From contig CAYJJS010000005.1 of NCBI GenBank assembly GCA_964370645.1, positions 13,131 through 77,130 on the forward strand: 64,000 nt of DNA, written 5' to 3'. A program made the position numbers and the translations under genes. This DNA comes from CAMQRS01 sp964370645. GTDB lineage: Bacteria; Bacillota_I; Bacilli_A; Erysipelotrichales; Erysipelotrichaceae. The notes under the pieces were generated by a model, which saw only the letters and a program-made list of their open reading frames with translations, did no database searches and was not told the DNA's origin. Shown piece after piece: positions 16,804-25,299 of the stretch (positions are counted from its first letter, which is position 1; each line of letters opens with the position of its first letter).

Positions 16804-18138
16804 ATGCAAAAACCAAATGTAGTAATTATCATAGCGGATCAGTGGTCAAAAAGGATTGCAGATGGAAGAAATAATGCGCCCTACTTGCAAACGCCGGGGT
16901 TATCAAAATTACTAGAAGAAGGAGTAAGTTTTGATAATAGTTATAGTGTTTTCCCTCTGTGTTGTCCAACCCGTGCAAGTTTTTATACGGGAATGTATCC
17001 GAATAATCATAATATCGATGATAATGAAGAGATAATAAATATCTTTAAAGGTGGAATTCCTAAACGTGATGATTTAAAACCAATGGGGGAATACTTCAAA
17101 GAAGCAGGATACAAAACTGCGTACTTTGGTAAGGAACATGCAGGTGGCTATGGATGGGATGGTATTGATGAATTTGGTTCTATGAAATACACTGGTGGTG
17201 GAATGTTGGCTGAAGGTAGTGTATATGATCAAATATTCTTTAAAGATGCGCTAGATTATATAAAACAAGATCACGATGCACCATTTTATATGACATTGTC
17301 ACTAATCAATCCACACGATATATGTAAAGTAATTGGTGGAAAGGTGAAGGGGGCAACAATGGCAGATGCAATCTTCTTCTGTAGAGATGATAGTGAACCT
17401 TACTTGCGTAATAGTCCAAGAGCGAGTTTACCAGAAAATTTCAATGCACCATTGCATGCAGGAATGATCAAAGAGAATGATTATATGTTTGAGGATATTA
17501 AAGATATGAGTGAAAATGATTGGGTTCGATACATTTCAACATACCAATTATTGATTGAAAAAACAGATATGTTTATAGAAATGATCAATGATACGTTAAA
17601 AGCGAAAGGACTTGATAAAGATACAATCGTTGTATTTACAAGTGATCATGGAGATATGATGGGAAGTCATGGTATCTTTTCTAAAGTTCCTTTTTATGAA
17701 GAATCTGTGAAAACACCATTTGTGATAAAGTATCCAGCATTGTTACCACAAGGGAAAACGAATACGAATGCACTGATTAGTTCTATTGATTTGATGCCTT
17801 CATTACTCGACTTGTGTAATATTGAATTGGAAAGTGAAATAGATGGGAAATCGTTTAAGCAATCATGTATAGATCCTACAGTGTCCACACACGATGTCAC
17901 ATTTAGTCAAAATGATACGGGAAGAATGATACGCTATAAGGATTATAAATATTGTATTAGTGAAATGGATGATAAAATCCACCATGTGTTGTTTGATTTG
18001 AAAAAAGATCCTGATGAGTATCATAATGTATATATGGAAGAGGAATATATTGAAATCAGTGAACAGCTGAATGAAAAGTTGATGCAATTTCTAGTCAATC
18101 AGAAATTAGAAATCGCATACCATTACAATTATAAATAA
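16804..18138 (+). CDS. Formylglycine-dependent sulfatase (Cys-type)
   Basis: A 444-residue sulfatase; start 16804 is preceded by AGGAGG (16791-16796). The N-terminal metal site is IIIADQWSKR, the formylglycine motif CCPTRAS begins at Cys53, and the second metal site is SDHGDMMGSHG near residue 280. No signal peptide is seen, so it acts in the cytoplasm on an imported sulfate ester. The Cys must be converted to formylglycine, and the anaerobic maturase at 14261 is the obvious activator. It leads an operon with a GH13 glycosidase and an amidohydrolase, suggesting stepwise degradation of a sulfated sugar compound. The exact substrate cannot be read from sequence; phosphonate monoester hydrolase-type activity is an alternative. 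Confidence 0.88.
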   Translation: MQKPNVVIIIADQWSKRIADGRNNAPYLQTPGLSKLLEEGVSFDNSYSVFPLCCPTRASFYTGMYPNNHNIDDNEEIINIFKGGIPKRDDLKPMGEYFKEAGYKTAYFGKEHAGGYGWDGIDEFGSMKYTGGGMLAEGSVYDQIFFKDALDYIKQDHDAPFYMTLSLINPHDICKVIGGKVKGATMADAIFFCRDDSEPYLRNSPRASLPENFNAPLHAGMIKENDYMFEDIKDMSENDWVRYISTYQLLIEKTDMFIEMINDTLKAKGLDKDTIVVFTSDHGDMMGSHGIFSKVPFYEESVKTPFVIKYPALLPQGKTNTNALISSIDLMPSLLDLCNIELESEIDGKSFKQSCIDPTVSTHDVTFSQNDTGRMIRYKDYKYCISEMDDKIHHVLFDLKKDPDEYHNVYMEEEYIEISEQLNEKLMQFLVNQKLEIAYHYNYK

Positions 18139-18171
18139 ATATGTTATAAAGGAAATATGAGGAGAAATAGA

Positions 18172-19968
18172 ATGAACATAGCAGCAATAAAACATGAAAC
18201 AAAAAGTAGATATGCATATGCATATGATGAAACAACATTACACCTAAAAATAATGGTAGCTAAAAACGATATCAAAGAAGGATATGTAAAAGCAGCGGAT
18301 CCATTCAATTGGTTTCCAGATGAAAGTGGAGAATATAAATTTGATGTAAGTAGTGCATTCAATGAACCTTTACAATATATTGGAGAAACACAAAGTCATG
18401 ATATTTATTTTTGTGAGTTGAAAAACTGTGATTCAAAACGTATTCGTTATAGTTTTATATTAGAAGGAAGTGATGGAAGAACGTATAGTTATGGTGTGAA
18501 ATGCTTAGATGTAACAGATAGTATCGAAAAAATTGATGGTTTATATAATTCACTTAACTTTCCATTCTTAAATGAAGAGGATATATACACTGCTCCAGCA
18601 TGGGTAAAAGATGCAATTTGGTATCAAATCAATGTAGGGAGTTATAGCAAGGATGGGAATACTTGTGAAAACAATACAGATGGGAACTTTGCAGGGCTAA
18701 TTAAAAAGTTGGATTATATTCAGGATATGGGATATACTGCATTGTATTTTACACCAATCTTTGAAGGTGCAAGTTGGCATAATTATGACACAACAGACTA
18801 TTTTAAGATTGCGCCATATTTAGGAACCAATGAAGAGTTTAAACAGTTTATGGAAGAAGCACACAAGCGTGGCTTAAGAGTAATGCTAGATGGTGTTTTT
18901 AACCATTGTGGACCTTTACATCCATTCTTTCAAGATGTGATTAAGCATGGAAAAGATTCAAAGTATTTTGATTGTTTCTACATTCACGATGCCGATCTAC
19001 CTATTATCAAGGGAGAAGTACGTGAAGATGGCTTATATGATGAAGTTGTCGCAAAAGATTTAAATTATCGTACATTTGGATATACATCGTGGATGCCAAA
19101 GATTAATACAGCTCACCCATTATGGCAAGAACACTTATTAGAAGTTGGAGCACATTGGGTAAAGGAGTATGGTATAGATGGATGGCGTTTAGATGTTTCC
19201 AATGAGGTTTCACATGACTTTTGGAGAGCGTACCGTAAAGTTATCAAAACAGTAAATCCAGATTGTTATATCATGGGTGAAAACTGGGATGATTCCTATC
19301 CTTGGTTACAAGGGGATCAATTTGATTCGGTAATGAATTATTCTTTTACGAATGCAATGTGGGGGTTGTTGAACCATAAGTTAACGCATAAGATTCCATT
19401 AAGTGTGAAAGGATACATGCAATCTATTAATGAAATGCAAGTGATGTATCCAAATGGTGTGAATGAACATATGTTTAACTTAATTTCTAGTCATGATGTA
19501 GATCGCATCATAAATTCATTAGATAACGATGTAAACAAGGTGTTACAAGCGTATGTGCTTTTAATGACATATAGTGGATGTCCTTGTGTTTATTATGGAG
19601 ATGAAGTAGGGATGAGTGGGAAAGAGTTATCGAATCGTACTCCTATGATATGGGATGAGACACAACAAAATGTAGTCATTAAAGAGCATGTTAAAAAGAT
19701 GATTGCGATACGTAAACAATACCCTACATTGAAGTTGAATAACTTCACATGGGATACATGTGATGAAGAGGCACAAACACTTGTGTTTACAAAAAAAGGA
19801 GAAGAGAGCATAAGTATTGTATTAAATGTATCTAGCGAAACGAAACATGTCGTTTTACCAACCTATTTACAAAATAAAAAAATTCAAGATGTGTATAGTG
19901 ATACAGAGTTATGTGTGGATGAAGGAATAGATGTAGAAGCGCAGGGTTTCTATATCTTAAAGAGATAA
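18172..19968 (+). CDS. GH13 glycosidase, neopullulanase/cyclomaltodextrinase-like
   Basis: A 598-residue cytoplasmic protein; start 18172 has GAGGAG at 18159-18164. A ~135-residue N-terminal beta domain (CBM34-like) precedes the catalytic barrel. All GH13 regions are present: DGVFNHCG, the nucleophile Asp in GWRLDVSNEV, the acid/base Glu in MGENW, and SSHDVDRI. The entry strand reads WYQINVGSYSKDG, unlike the WYQVFPDRF of the paralogue at 31568 and of most family members, hinting at altered specificity. It lies 33 bases after the sulfatase and 1 base before the amidohydrolase, away from the maltodextrin cluster. Confidence 0.85.
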   Translation: MNIAAIKHETKSRYAYAYDETTLHLKIMVAKNDIKEGYVKAADPFNWFPDESGEYKFDVSSAFNEPLQYIGETQSHDIYFCELKNCDSKRIRYSFILEGSDGRTYSYGVKCLDVTDSIEKIDGLYNSLNFPFLNEEDIYTAPAWVKDAIWYQINVGSYSKDGNTCENNTDGNFAGLIKKLDYIQDMGYTALYFTPIFEGASWHNYDTTDYFKIAPYLGTNEEFKQFMEEAHKRGLRVMLDGVFNHCGPLHPFFQDVIKHGKDSKYFDCFYIHDADLPIIKGEVREDGLYDEVVAKDLNYRTFGYTSWMPKINTAHPLWQEHLLEVGAHWVKEYGIDGWRLDVSNEVSHDFWRAYRKVIKTVNPDCYIMGENWDDSYPWLQGDQFDSVMNYSFTNAMWGLLNHKLTHKIPLSVKGYMQSINEMQVMYPNGVNEHMFNLISSHDVDRIINSLDNDVNKVLQAYVLLMTYSGCPCVYYGDEVGMSGKELSNRTPMIWDETQQNVVIKEHVKKMIAIRKQYPTLKLNNFTWDTCDEEAQTLVFTKKGEESISIVLNVSSETKHVVLPTYLQNKKIQDVYSDTELCVDEGIDVEAQGFYILKR

Positions 19969-19969
19969 T

Positions 19970-20761
19970 ATGATTATAGATGCACATATTCACATGGGTA
20001 CATTTGATTCTATGAATGGTGAAGTAGACATGTCCAAAGAAGTGATTTTAAAATCCATGGAAAAATATAATGTGGATTTTTGCTTAGTATCAAATATTAA
20101 TGGCATAGAAGCAAAGCATGATGGAAATATTTGTGATGAAAAACATCGCAATCAGATCGATGTCAATGAAGAAGCGATTGCATTTGCGAAACGATATCCA
20201 AACAAGTTAGCGGTATTGCTTTGGGCAAGGCCACTTTTAGAAGGGGAAGATAGTGCGTTTGAGCAGTTAATCAAAGATAATTTAGATGTTGTTAAGGGGA
20301 TAAAAGTACATCCACTACATTCTAAGTTAGAAATTGATGATGCTAAAATGGAGTACTATATAAATCTGTGTGATAAGTATAATTTACCAATGATGATACA
20401 CACTGCAAATACTTTTTCACATCCTCAAAAAGTGTATGAAGTAGCAAAAAAGTATTCAAGTGTAAACTTTGTGATGGGGCATATGGGACTAGGGATGGAT
20501 CATACGATTGCTGCAAAGTTAATGGCAATGCAGCCAAATTTATATGGAGATACAGCATGGGTAGAGTATAAAAAATTACCTGAACTGTTTGCAATATGTG
20601 GAGAGGATAAGATTCTTTTTGGAAGCGATAGTCCAATCGATGGATTAGATACGTATGGAAAAGAATTTTATGTTCCTTATTTCACCAATGATTTACTAAG
20701 CCCACAACAAGCTCGAAAACTATTTGTAGAAAATGTGAAAAAAGTATATAAAATCCTATGA
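19970..20761 (+). CDS. Metal-dependent hydrolase, amidohydrolase family 2
   Basis: A 263-residue TIM-barrel protein. The metal ligands are DAHIHMG at residues 4-10, HP in KGIKVHPLHS, a His in MIHTAN, a further His in VMGHMG and the Asp in LFGSDSPIDG near residue 222. Related enzymes hydrolyse C-N or C-C bonds or decarboxylate small acids. It follows the glycosidase by 1 base, so it belongs to the sulfatase operon. The substrate is unknown. The C-terminal codons form part of a terminator. Confidence 0.8.
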   Translation: MIIDAHIHMGTFDSMNGEVDMSKEVILKSMEKYNVDFCLVSNINGIEAKHDGNICDEKHRNQIDVNEEAIAFAKRYPNKLAVLLWARPLLEGEDSAFEQLIKDNLDVVKGIKVHPLHSKLEIDDAKMEYYINLCDKYNLPMMIHTANTFSHPQKVYEVAKKYSSVNFVMGHMGLGMDHTIAAKLMAMQPNLYGDTAWVEYKKLPELFAICGEDKILFGSDSPIDGLDTYGKEFYVPYFTNDLLSPQQARKLFVENVKKVYKIL

Positions 20762-20777
20762 TAAGTAGGATTTTTTT
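20751..20777 (+). terminator. Intrinsic terminator ending the sulfatase operon
   Basis: Stem AAATCCTA (20751-20758) / TAGGATTT (20766-20773), with the TGA stop in the loop and a T run to 20777. Confidence 0.75.
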
Positions 20778-20879
20778 GATGTGTGGTATCGCGAAAGATA
20801 CTAGTATCAAAAAATATCGTACTTGTGTATTTTCTCTCATAGTATACAATTACATAGAAAGCGAGGCGTAGTCACTTGC

Positions 20880-20908
20880 TTTACAAAAAACATATGATAG
20901 GATATGAT
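20880..20908 (+). promoter_or_regulatory. Promoter of the amino-acid ABC transporter operon
   Basis: TTTACA (20880-20885), 17-bp spacer, TATGAT (20903-20908); 24 bases upstream of the ATG at 20933. Confidence 0.65.
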
Positions 20909-20932
20909 ATTATGGAAGAAAAGGAGATTACT

Positions 20933-21778
20933 ATGAAAAAAATAAATGTAGTTTTGATTAGTTTAATGTGTTCTTTGTTTTTGGTTAGTGGATGTTCACA
21001 AGGAAGTGATTCTAACGAAGACAGTGATGTGCTTCGAGTAGGAATGGACTTAGGGTTTCCACCATTCTCATACATCGATGAAAACGGTGATGCAGCTGGT
21101 TTAGAGCCAGTAATTGCAGAGGCGTTCGCTGAATATTTAGGAAAAGAAGTGGAAATTGTGAATACTGAGTTCTCTTTATTAATTCCTGCTTTGGAAACAG
21201 GAGATGTGGATATATTGATTGCGGATATGTCATATACAGATGAGCGTGCGCAAAAAGCAGATTTTTCGGATCCATATCGTTATACAAGAACATTAGCTTT
21301 AGTGAATAAAGATTTTGCTGATGAAAATGGTGTAAATGATGACATGACTCCAGAAGAATTTTTTGCTCTAGAGGGTTCAATGTTTATTGGTTTATCGGGT
21401 ACTTTTGGAGTTATTGTACCTGAAAGCTATGGTGTAGATGTGACAGAAGTTACAGAAATTGGAACAGGAATACTAGAAGTATCTAATGGACAATCGACTG
21501 CGCTTGTTGCATCTAATGAAATTCATAGTTTCTATGCTGCAAATAAAGATACTACTATAGTATATGGTGGTATTCAAGATGTGACGGGTTCAAGTTTTGT
21601 AGTGAAGAAAGGAAATAGTGAATTGTTGGAAGAGGCAAATGCATTTATTGAAACAATGTATGAAGAAGGTGGTCTGTACGATCAGATTAGAGATGAATAC
21701 GATGCAGTAGTAGCGGAGTTTTTATCCAATGATTCTTTAGGGTTAGACTATATTATTAATCCAGCAAGTAATGATTAA
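20933..21778 (+). CDS. Polar amino-acid ABC transporter substrate-binding lipoprotein
   Basis: A 281-residue lipoprotein; start 20933 has AAGGAG at 20921-20926, whereas in-frame ATGs further upstream lie in the promoter. The signal peptide ends in the lipobox LVSGC. The mature part is a family 3 solute-binding protein, with RVGMDLGFPPFSYIDENG at the start and DILIADMSYTDERAQKADFSDPY, whose Arg normally binds the amino-acid carboxylate. It captures an amino acid or similar zwitterion outside the membrane. It is followed by its permease and ATPase. It lies just after the sulfatase operon but has its own promoter. Confidence 0.9.
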   Translation: MKKINVVLISLMCSLFLVSGCSQGSDSNEDSDVLRVGMDLGFPPFSYIDENGDAAGLEPVIAEAFAEYLGKEVEIVNTEFSLLIPALETGDVDILIADMSYTDERAQKADFSDPYRYTRTLALVNKDFADENGVNDDMTPEEFFALEGSMFIGLSGTFGVIVPESYGVDVTEVTEIGTGILEVSNGQSTALVASNEIHSFYAANKDTTIVYGGIQDVTGSSFVVKKGNSELLEEANAFIETMYEEGGLYDQIRDEYDAVVAEFLSNDSLGLDYIINPASND

Positions 21779-21784
21779 GGTATT

Positions 21785-22522
21785 ATGAAGAAGATATCTG
21801 TATATATACAATATGCAATAGTCATTGTTGCATTTGCTGTTTGTATTGGACTGGCTATGTTTCATGCGACAGATAATCCACAATATGAGTTGATTTTGAA
21901 AGATCAAAATTTATTGTTAGATGCTTTCTTTTCTACAATTTATATTAGTTTAGTATCTTTAATAGGTACACTTATTGTTGGATTTTTCTTATTCATGATG
22001 ATGCGTTCAAAAATTGTTATTTTACGAGCGATTTCGAACGTATTTAATGAGATCATAATGGGAACACCCTTGCTAGTTATGATTTTCTTAATTGTATATG
22101 TACTAGGTGTAGTCATTCATGTCGATGATAAATTACTTTTAGGAATATTTGCATTGATTTTGTATAATGCTCCTTATGTGGCGAATGCGTACGATACCAC
22201 AGCTGCAGTTGTGGATGAAGACCAATATGTATTAATGGATTTATATCAGTTTAAGTGGTATCAAAAATACATATATGTGATTATTCCTCAAATGATTAAA
22301 CCATTTATTCCATCATTAATTAATAACTTATCCAGTGTTATTAAAAGTTCATCACTTCTAAAAATAATCGCAATCAGTGAAATAACATACATCACGGAAA
22401 GCATTGCAGCTAGAAATTTTGCTTTTATTGAAGGTTACTTTGTAATGTGGATGATGTATTTGGTAGTGACGATACCACTATCACTACTTGCTAAGTACAT
22501 TGGAAAGAAGGTAAGTGCATGA
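21785..22522 (+). CDS. Amino-acid ABC transporter permease
   Basis: A 245-residue membrane protein with about five helices of the polar amino-acid permease type. The cytoplasmic EAA-like loop is degenerate: it reads DEDQYVLMDLYQFKWYQ where family members usually have an EAA...G sequence. MGTPLLVMIF corresponds to the RGTPLLVQ motif, with Met in place of Arg. It starts 6 bases after the binding protein and overlaps the ATPase gene by 4 bases. Confidence 0.85.
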   Translation: MKKISVYIQYAIVIVAFAVCIGLAMFHATDNPQYELILKDQNLLLDAFFSTIYISLVSLIGTLIVGFFLFMMMRSKIVILRAISNVFNEIIMGTPLLVMIFLIVYVLGVVIHVDDKLLLGIFALILYNAPYVANAYDTTAAVVDEDQYVLMDLYQFKWYQKYIYVIIPQMIKPFIPSLINNLSSVIKSSSLLKIIAISEITYITESIAARNFAFIEGYFVMWMMYLVVTIPLSLLAKYIGKKVSA

Positions 22523-23235
22523 ACATAAATATAGAAAATGTCACAAAAAGTTATGATAACGTAGAAGTGTTGAAGCAACTCAATATACAAATACAAGGGA
22601 AAAAAGCAATTGGTATTATTGGTGAGTCAGGGTGTGGAAAATCTACCTTGCTTCGTCAATTAGCTGGTATTGAGAGTGTCGATGAAGGAAGCATATCTAT
22701 CAATGGACAATCTCCAAATGTGGATAAAAAAAACTTCCAATCTAAAATTGGTTATGTATTTCAAAAACACAATTTGTTTCCTCACCTGAGCGTGCGAAAC
22801 AATATATTGCTGATTCTTAATAAAATAAGAAAAATGGATGTGAAGTTAGCAGAAGAAAAAGTACAATCTGTACTTAATATGCTGAAATTAGAAAATGAGG
22901 CAAATAAAAAACCAAACCAAATATCTGGAGGACAGGCACAACGTGCATCGATTGCTAGGGCTTTAGCGAGTGATCCAGAGTTGATTTTCTTAGATGAGCC
23001 AACAGCTGCTCTAGATCCGATATTAACACATGAAGTTTTAAAGTCGGTGAAGGAACTGAAAAAGACAGGAATTGAATTCATTTTCATTACGCATGAGATT
23101 GATTTCTTAAAAGAGTTTGCAGATTATGTCATATTCATGAAAGACGGGCACATTGTGGAACATGGTGATATTACTTTGTTACAACAACCAAAATCAGCGT
23201 TCTTACATGAATTTTTAAATGTAAAACAATTATAA
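22519..23235 (+). CDS. Amino-acid ABC transporter ATP-binding protein
   Basis: A 238-residue ABC ATPase. Walker A GESGCGKST is at ~36-44, Q-loop VFQKHNLFPHLSV, signature SGGQAQRASIARAL, Walker B LIFLDEPTAALDP and the H-loop ITHE. It energises the permease encoded upstream through an ATGA overlap. Full length for the family. Confidence 0.93.
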   Translation: MNINIENVTKSYDNVEVLKQLNIQIQGKKAIGIIGESGCGKSTLLRQLAGIESVDEGSISINGQSPNVDKKNFQSKIGYVFQKHNLFPHLSVRNNILLILNKIRKMDVKLAEEKVQSVLNMLKLENEANKKPNQISGGQAQRASIARALASDPELIFLDEPTAALDPILTHEVLKSVKELKKTGIEFIFITHEIDFLKEFADYVIFMKDGHIVEHGDITLLQQPKSAFLHEFLNVKQL

Positions 23236-23262
23236 AACTTCGTAACCACGAAGTTTTCTTTT
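23234..23262 (+). terminator. Intrinsic terminator of the ABC operon
   Basis: Perfect 10-bp stem AAAACTTCGT (23234-23243) / ACGAAGTTTT (23248-23257), loop AACC, followed by CTTTT. Confidence 0.75.
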
Positions 23263-23293
23263 CGTGCTACAATAAAGAAAAGGGGAGGTATCT

Positions 23294-23905
23294 ATGAAAA
23301 CAGTATTCACAATTAGTCGAGAATATGGAAGTGGTGGACAAGTGTTAGGGAAGTTGATTGCTGAATCGTTACAAATTCCATTTTATGATAAGGATAGTAT
23401 TCTTGAAGAAGTAAAAAAGATGGGGATTGATGAACGAGTTCTTGCATATATGGATGAAGAAGCGAGAAATGAGCAGTATGCACAAGGGAAGGAAGGAAGC
23501 ATACCTATGCATGGACTTGGGACTTTGGGTCTACATGATAAATTGTATAAGGCACAAGCACAAGTCATCCAAACCTTAGCGCAACAACCTTGTGTGATTG
23601 TTGGCCGTTGTGCAAATTACATCTTAAAAGATCATCCAAATGCAGTACATGTATTCATTCGAGCCGATTTAAAAGATAAAAAAGAACGTATTGTGCATGC
23701 CTATCATGTGGAAGAAAGTAAGGCTAGTTCCGTGATGTTTGAAATGGATAAAAGAAGAGCCCATTATTATAATTATTATACGGACACACTATGGGGAAGG
23801 CCAATTCATTATGATATGGTTATTAGTACAAGTGGAATGTACTTACAAGATGTTTGTGATGTCATGGTATTGTATGCGAACAAAAGAGAGCAGAAAACTA
23901 CTTAA
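23294..23905 (+). CDS. Cytidylate kinase-like family protein
   Basis: A 203-residue P-loop protein of the Cytidylate_kin_2 group. FTISREYGSGGQVLGKLIAE forms the nucleotide loop (residues 4-23), followed by PFYDKD, IVGRCANYIL and the IRADLKDKKERI lid-like segment with KRRAHYYNYYTDTLWG. True CMP kinases phosphorylate CMP and dCMP, but members of this group are poorly defined and often coexist with cmk. It is monocistronic: an extended -10 (TGCTACAAT, 23265-23273) and GGGGAGG precede it and a terminator follows. Confidence 0.8.
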   Translation: MKTVFTISREYGSGGQVLGKLIAESLQIPFYDKDSILEEVKKMGIDERVLAYMDEEARNEQYAQGKEGSIPMHGLGTLGLHDKLYKAQAQVIQTLAQQPCVIVGRCANYILKDHPNAVHVFIRADLKDKKERIVHAYHVEESKASSVMFEMDKRRAHYYNYYTDTLWGRPIHYDMVISTSGMYLQDVCDVMVLYANKREQKTT

Positions 23906-23927
23906 TTGTATATGAGTAGTTTTTTTA
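23894..23927 (+). terminator. Intrinsic terminator
   Basis: Stem AAAACTACT (23894-23902) / AGTAGTTTT (23915-23923), followed by more T residues. The 5' arm lies inside the last codons of the preceding gene. Confidence 0.75.
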
Positions 23928-24065
23928 TAAAAATGGTATTAATGTACATAGAAATCATAAGAAAGCTACTATGTTCATTTTATAGTGTATCACTAGGAAT
24001 ATATATGATAAAATATAATTAACTTATCTAACATCATACTCTATATTCGGAAAACGGAGGACATT

Positions 24066-24299
24066 ATGAAATATTTAACATTAGCACTAGCTAGTATGGT
24101 TTCTATGTTTTATCTAGTGATCACCAATACACTAGCTGCAGTAAATTTTATTTACTACGACACCGGATTGGACGCTTCTGGCATGATGTATACTGGACTG
24201 CGCATTCATCATTCCGTTGTTAGTATAATTATCATTGTATTATTTTCTGCATTCACGATATATTGTTTATATATGCATTTAAAAGAGAAGAAATCATGA
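24066..24299 (+). CDS. Small two-helix membrane protein of unknown function
   Basis: A 77-residue protein with two strongly hydrophobic segments (about residues 4-27 and 49-70), a short polar loop FIYYDTGLDASGMMYTGLRIHH between them, and a basic tail KEKKS. CGGAGGA lies at the right distance from the ATG, and a terminator follows, so it is very likely expressed. A -10-like TATAAT is at 24014-24019. I do not recognise the family. Confidence 0.7.
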   Translation: MKYLTLALASMVSMFYLVITNTLAAVNFIYYDTGLDASGMMYTGLRIHHSVVSIIIIVLFSAFTIYCLYMHLKEKKS

Positions 24300-24326
24300 G
24301 TATGTGAAATAGATGTTAGAAAGAAA

Positions 24327-24353
24327 AAAAGCGGTGCATAGTGCATCGCTTTT
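24327..24353. terminator. Bidirectional terminator
   Basis: Stem AAAAGCGGTGCA (24327-24338) / TGCATCGCTTTT (24342-24353) with one wobble pair and loop TAG. It lies between the small membrane protein gene and the convergent riboflavin transporter gene; an A run at 24324-24330 gives the minus-strand U tract. Confidence 0.75.
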
Positions 24354-24376
24354 CGTGTAATCTTCATGTTTCTAGT

Positions 24377-24964
24377 TTATTTTTGAATTAAATGTGAGGC
24401 TTTCTTGTACGATACTAAGACAAGTATACTTGTAAGAAGACCTTTAATAATGTTGAATGGAATAACTGCTAGTAGGATAAATGAGAATAATCCATCAATA
24501 CTTGGATTTAATGCACTTCCTACGGCGATTAATGCTTCCATAGGCATACCAAAGAAGTGTGCATACACAGGAAGTAAGACGAAATAATTCATTAATGAGG
24601 CAACAATTGTTAAGCTAAGAATTGATAAACTCATTGCAATAACTACCCCTTTTCTTGTCTTTTGTTTGCGATAGTAAAGGGCAGCAGGTAAAACGAATGC
24701 AGCGCTCATAATGAAGTTTGCGAATTCGCCTACTCCCATTGTTGAGGTACCATTAATAAGCAGGTTAATAATGTTTTTTAGTGCACTTACTGCAACACCA
24801 GCTGCAGGTCCTAAGGCAAATCCAGATAATATGGTAATGACTTCCGAGATATCAATTTTATAAAAATTTGGTATAAATGGAAGACTTACGTCGAATACTG
24901 AGATGACTCCAGCTAATGCTGAAAGCAATGCTACTTTTGTGATTGTTTGTGTTTTAATGTTCAT
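24377..24964 (-). CDS. ribU: Riboflavin ECF transporter S component RibU
   Basis: A 195-residue membrane protein with about six helices. It has the ECF S-component interaction region near the N-terminus (TKVALLSALAGVISVFDVSLPFIPNFYKIDISEV) and the loop SALKNIINLLINGTSTMGVGEFANF. It binds riboflavin and works with a shared energising module (EcfA/A'/T) not in this window. The FMN riboswitch in its leader makes riboflavin the substrate with high confidence. An AAGGAGA site precedes the ATG on the minus strand. Confidence 0.93.
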   Translation of the reverse strand: MNIKTQTITKVALLSALAGVISVFDVSLPFIPNFYKIDISEVITILSGFALGPAAGVAVSALKNIINLLINGTSTMGVGEFANFIMSAAFVLPAALYYRKQKTRKGVVIAMSLSILSLTIVASLMNYFVLLPVYAHFFGMPMEALIAVGSALNPSIDGLFSFILLAVIPFNIIKGLLTSILVLVSYKKASHLIQK

Positions 24965-24975
24965 ATGTTCTCCTT

Positions 24976-25006
24976 AAAATAAAAACCCTGAAAATAATTC
25001 AGGGTT
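24976..25006 (-). terminator. Riboswitch-controlled terminator upstream of ribU
   Basis: On the minus strand a 9-bp stem AACCCTGAA/TTCAGGGTT (25006-24998 with 24992-24984) is followed by TTTTTATTTT. It lies between the FMN aptamer and the ribU start codon, so it is the expression platform: FMN binding should favour it. Confidence 0.85.
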
Positions 25007-25027
25007 GTAAAAAACATGAAAAAATGT

Positions 25028-25134
25028 TCTTCTTTCATCCAGACTGTAACTGTCGCTATCGGAATTTCACCGATTCAACCATATTGGCTCGTGGAGTATG
25101 ACCACCGGTGAGGAATTGCACCTCGCCCTGAAGA
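25028..25134 (-). promoter_or_regulatory. FMN riboswitch (RFN element)
   Basis: Read on the minus strand, the conserved RFN blocks appear in order: AGGGCGAGGTGCAATTCCTC, ACCGGTGGT, CACGAGCC, ATCGGTGAAATTCCGA, GCGACAGT and AGTCTGGATGAAAGAAGA. The closing P1 helix pairs TCTTC (25134-25130) with GAAGA (25032-25028). It senses FMN and controls ribU by transcription termination. The stretch 24965-25299 has no gene; it holds this leader and two divergent promoters. Confidence 0.97.
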
Positions 25135-25144
25135 TTACACTATT

Positions 25145-25172
25145 ATTATAAGGGTTTTTATTAAGATTGCAA
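25145..25172 (-). promoter_or_regulatory. ribU promoter
   Basis: On the minus strand, TTGCAA (25172-25167), a 16-bp spacer and a perfect TATAAT (25150-25145). The predicted start lies near 25138, just before the riboswitch. Confidence 0.75.
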
Positions 25173-25236
25173 GGGCAGAGGACACGAAAGTGTATATATC
25201 CACTATGTGAATTAAAAAAGTAAATGCTTTCACTCA

Positions 25237-25264
25237 TTGTATTACCTTTAATTTTTGGTATAAT
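25237..25264 (+). promoter_or_regulatory. Promoter of the LacI-family gene, with upstream operator-like sequence
   Basis: TTGTAT (25237-25242), 16-bp spacer, perfect TATAAT (25259-25264). Just upstream, GTAAATGCTTTCAC (about 25220-25233) is an imperfect dyad resembling cre/LacI-type operators and could mediate autoregulation or CcpA control. Confidence 0.65.
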
Positions 25265-25299
25265 GAAATGACAAGATTCATTTTGAGGGGAGGGGTTTT

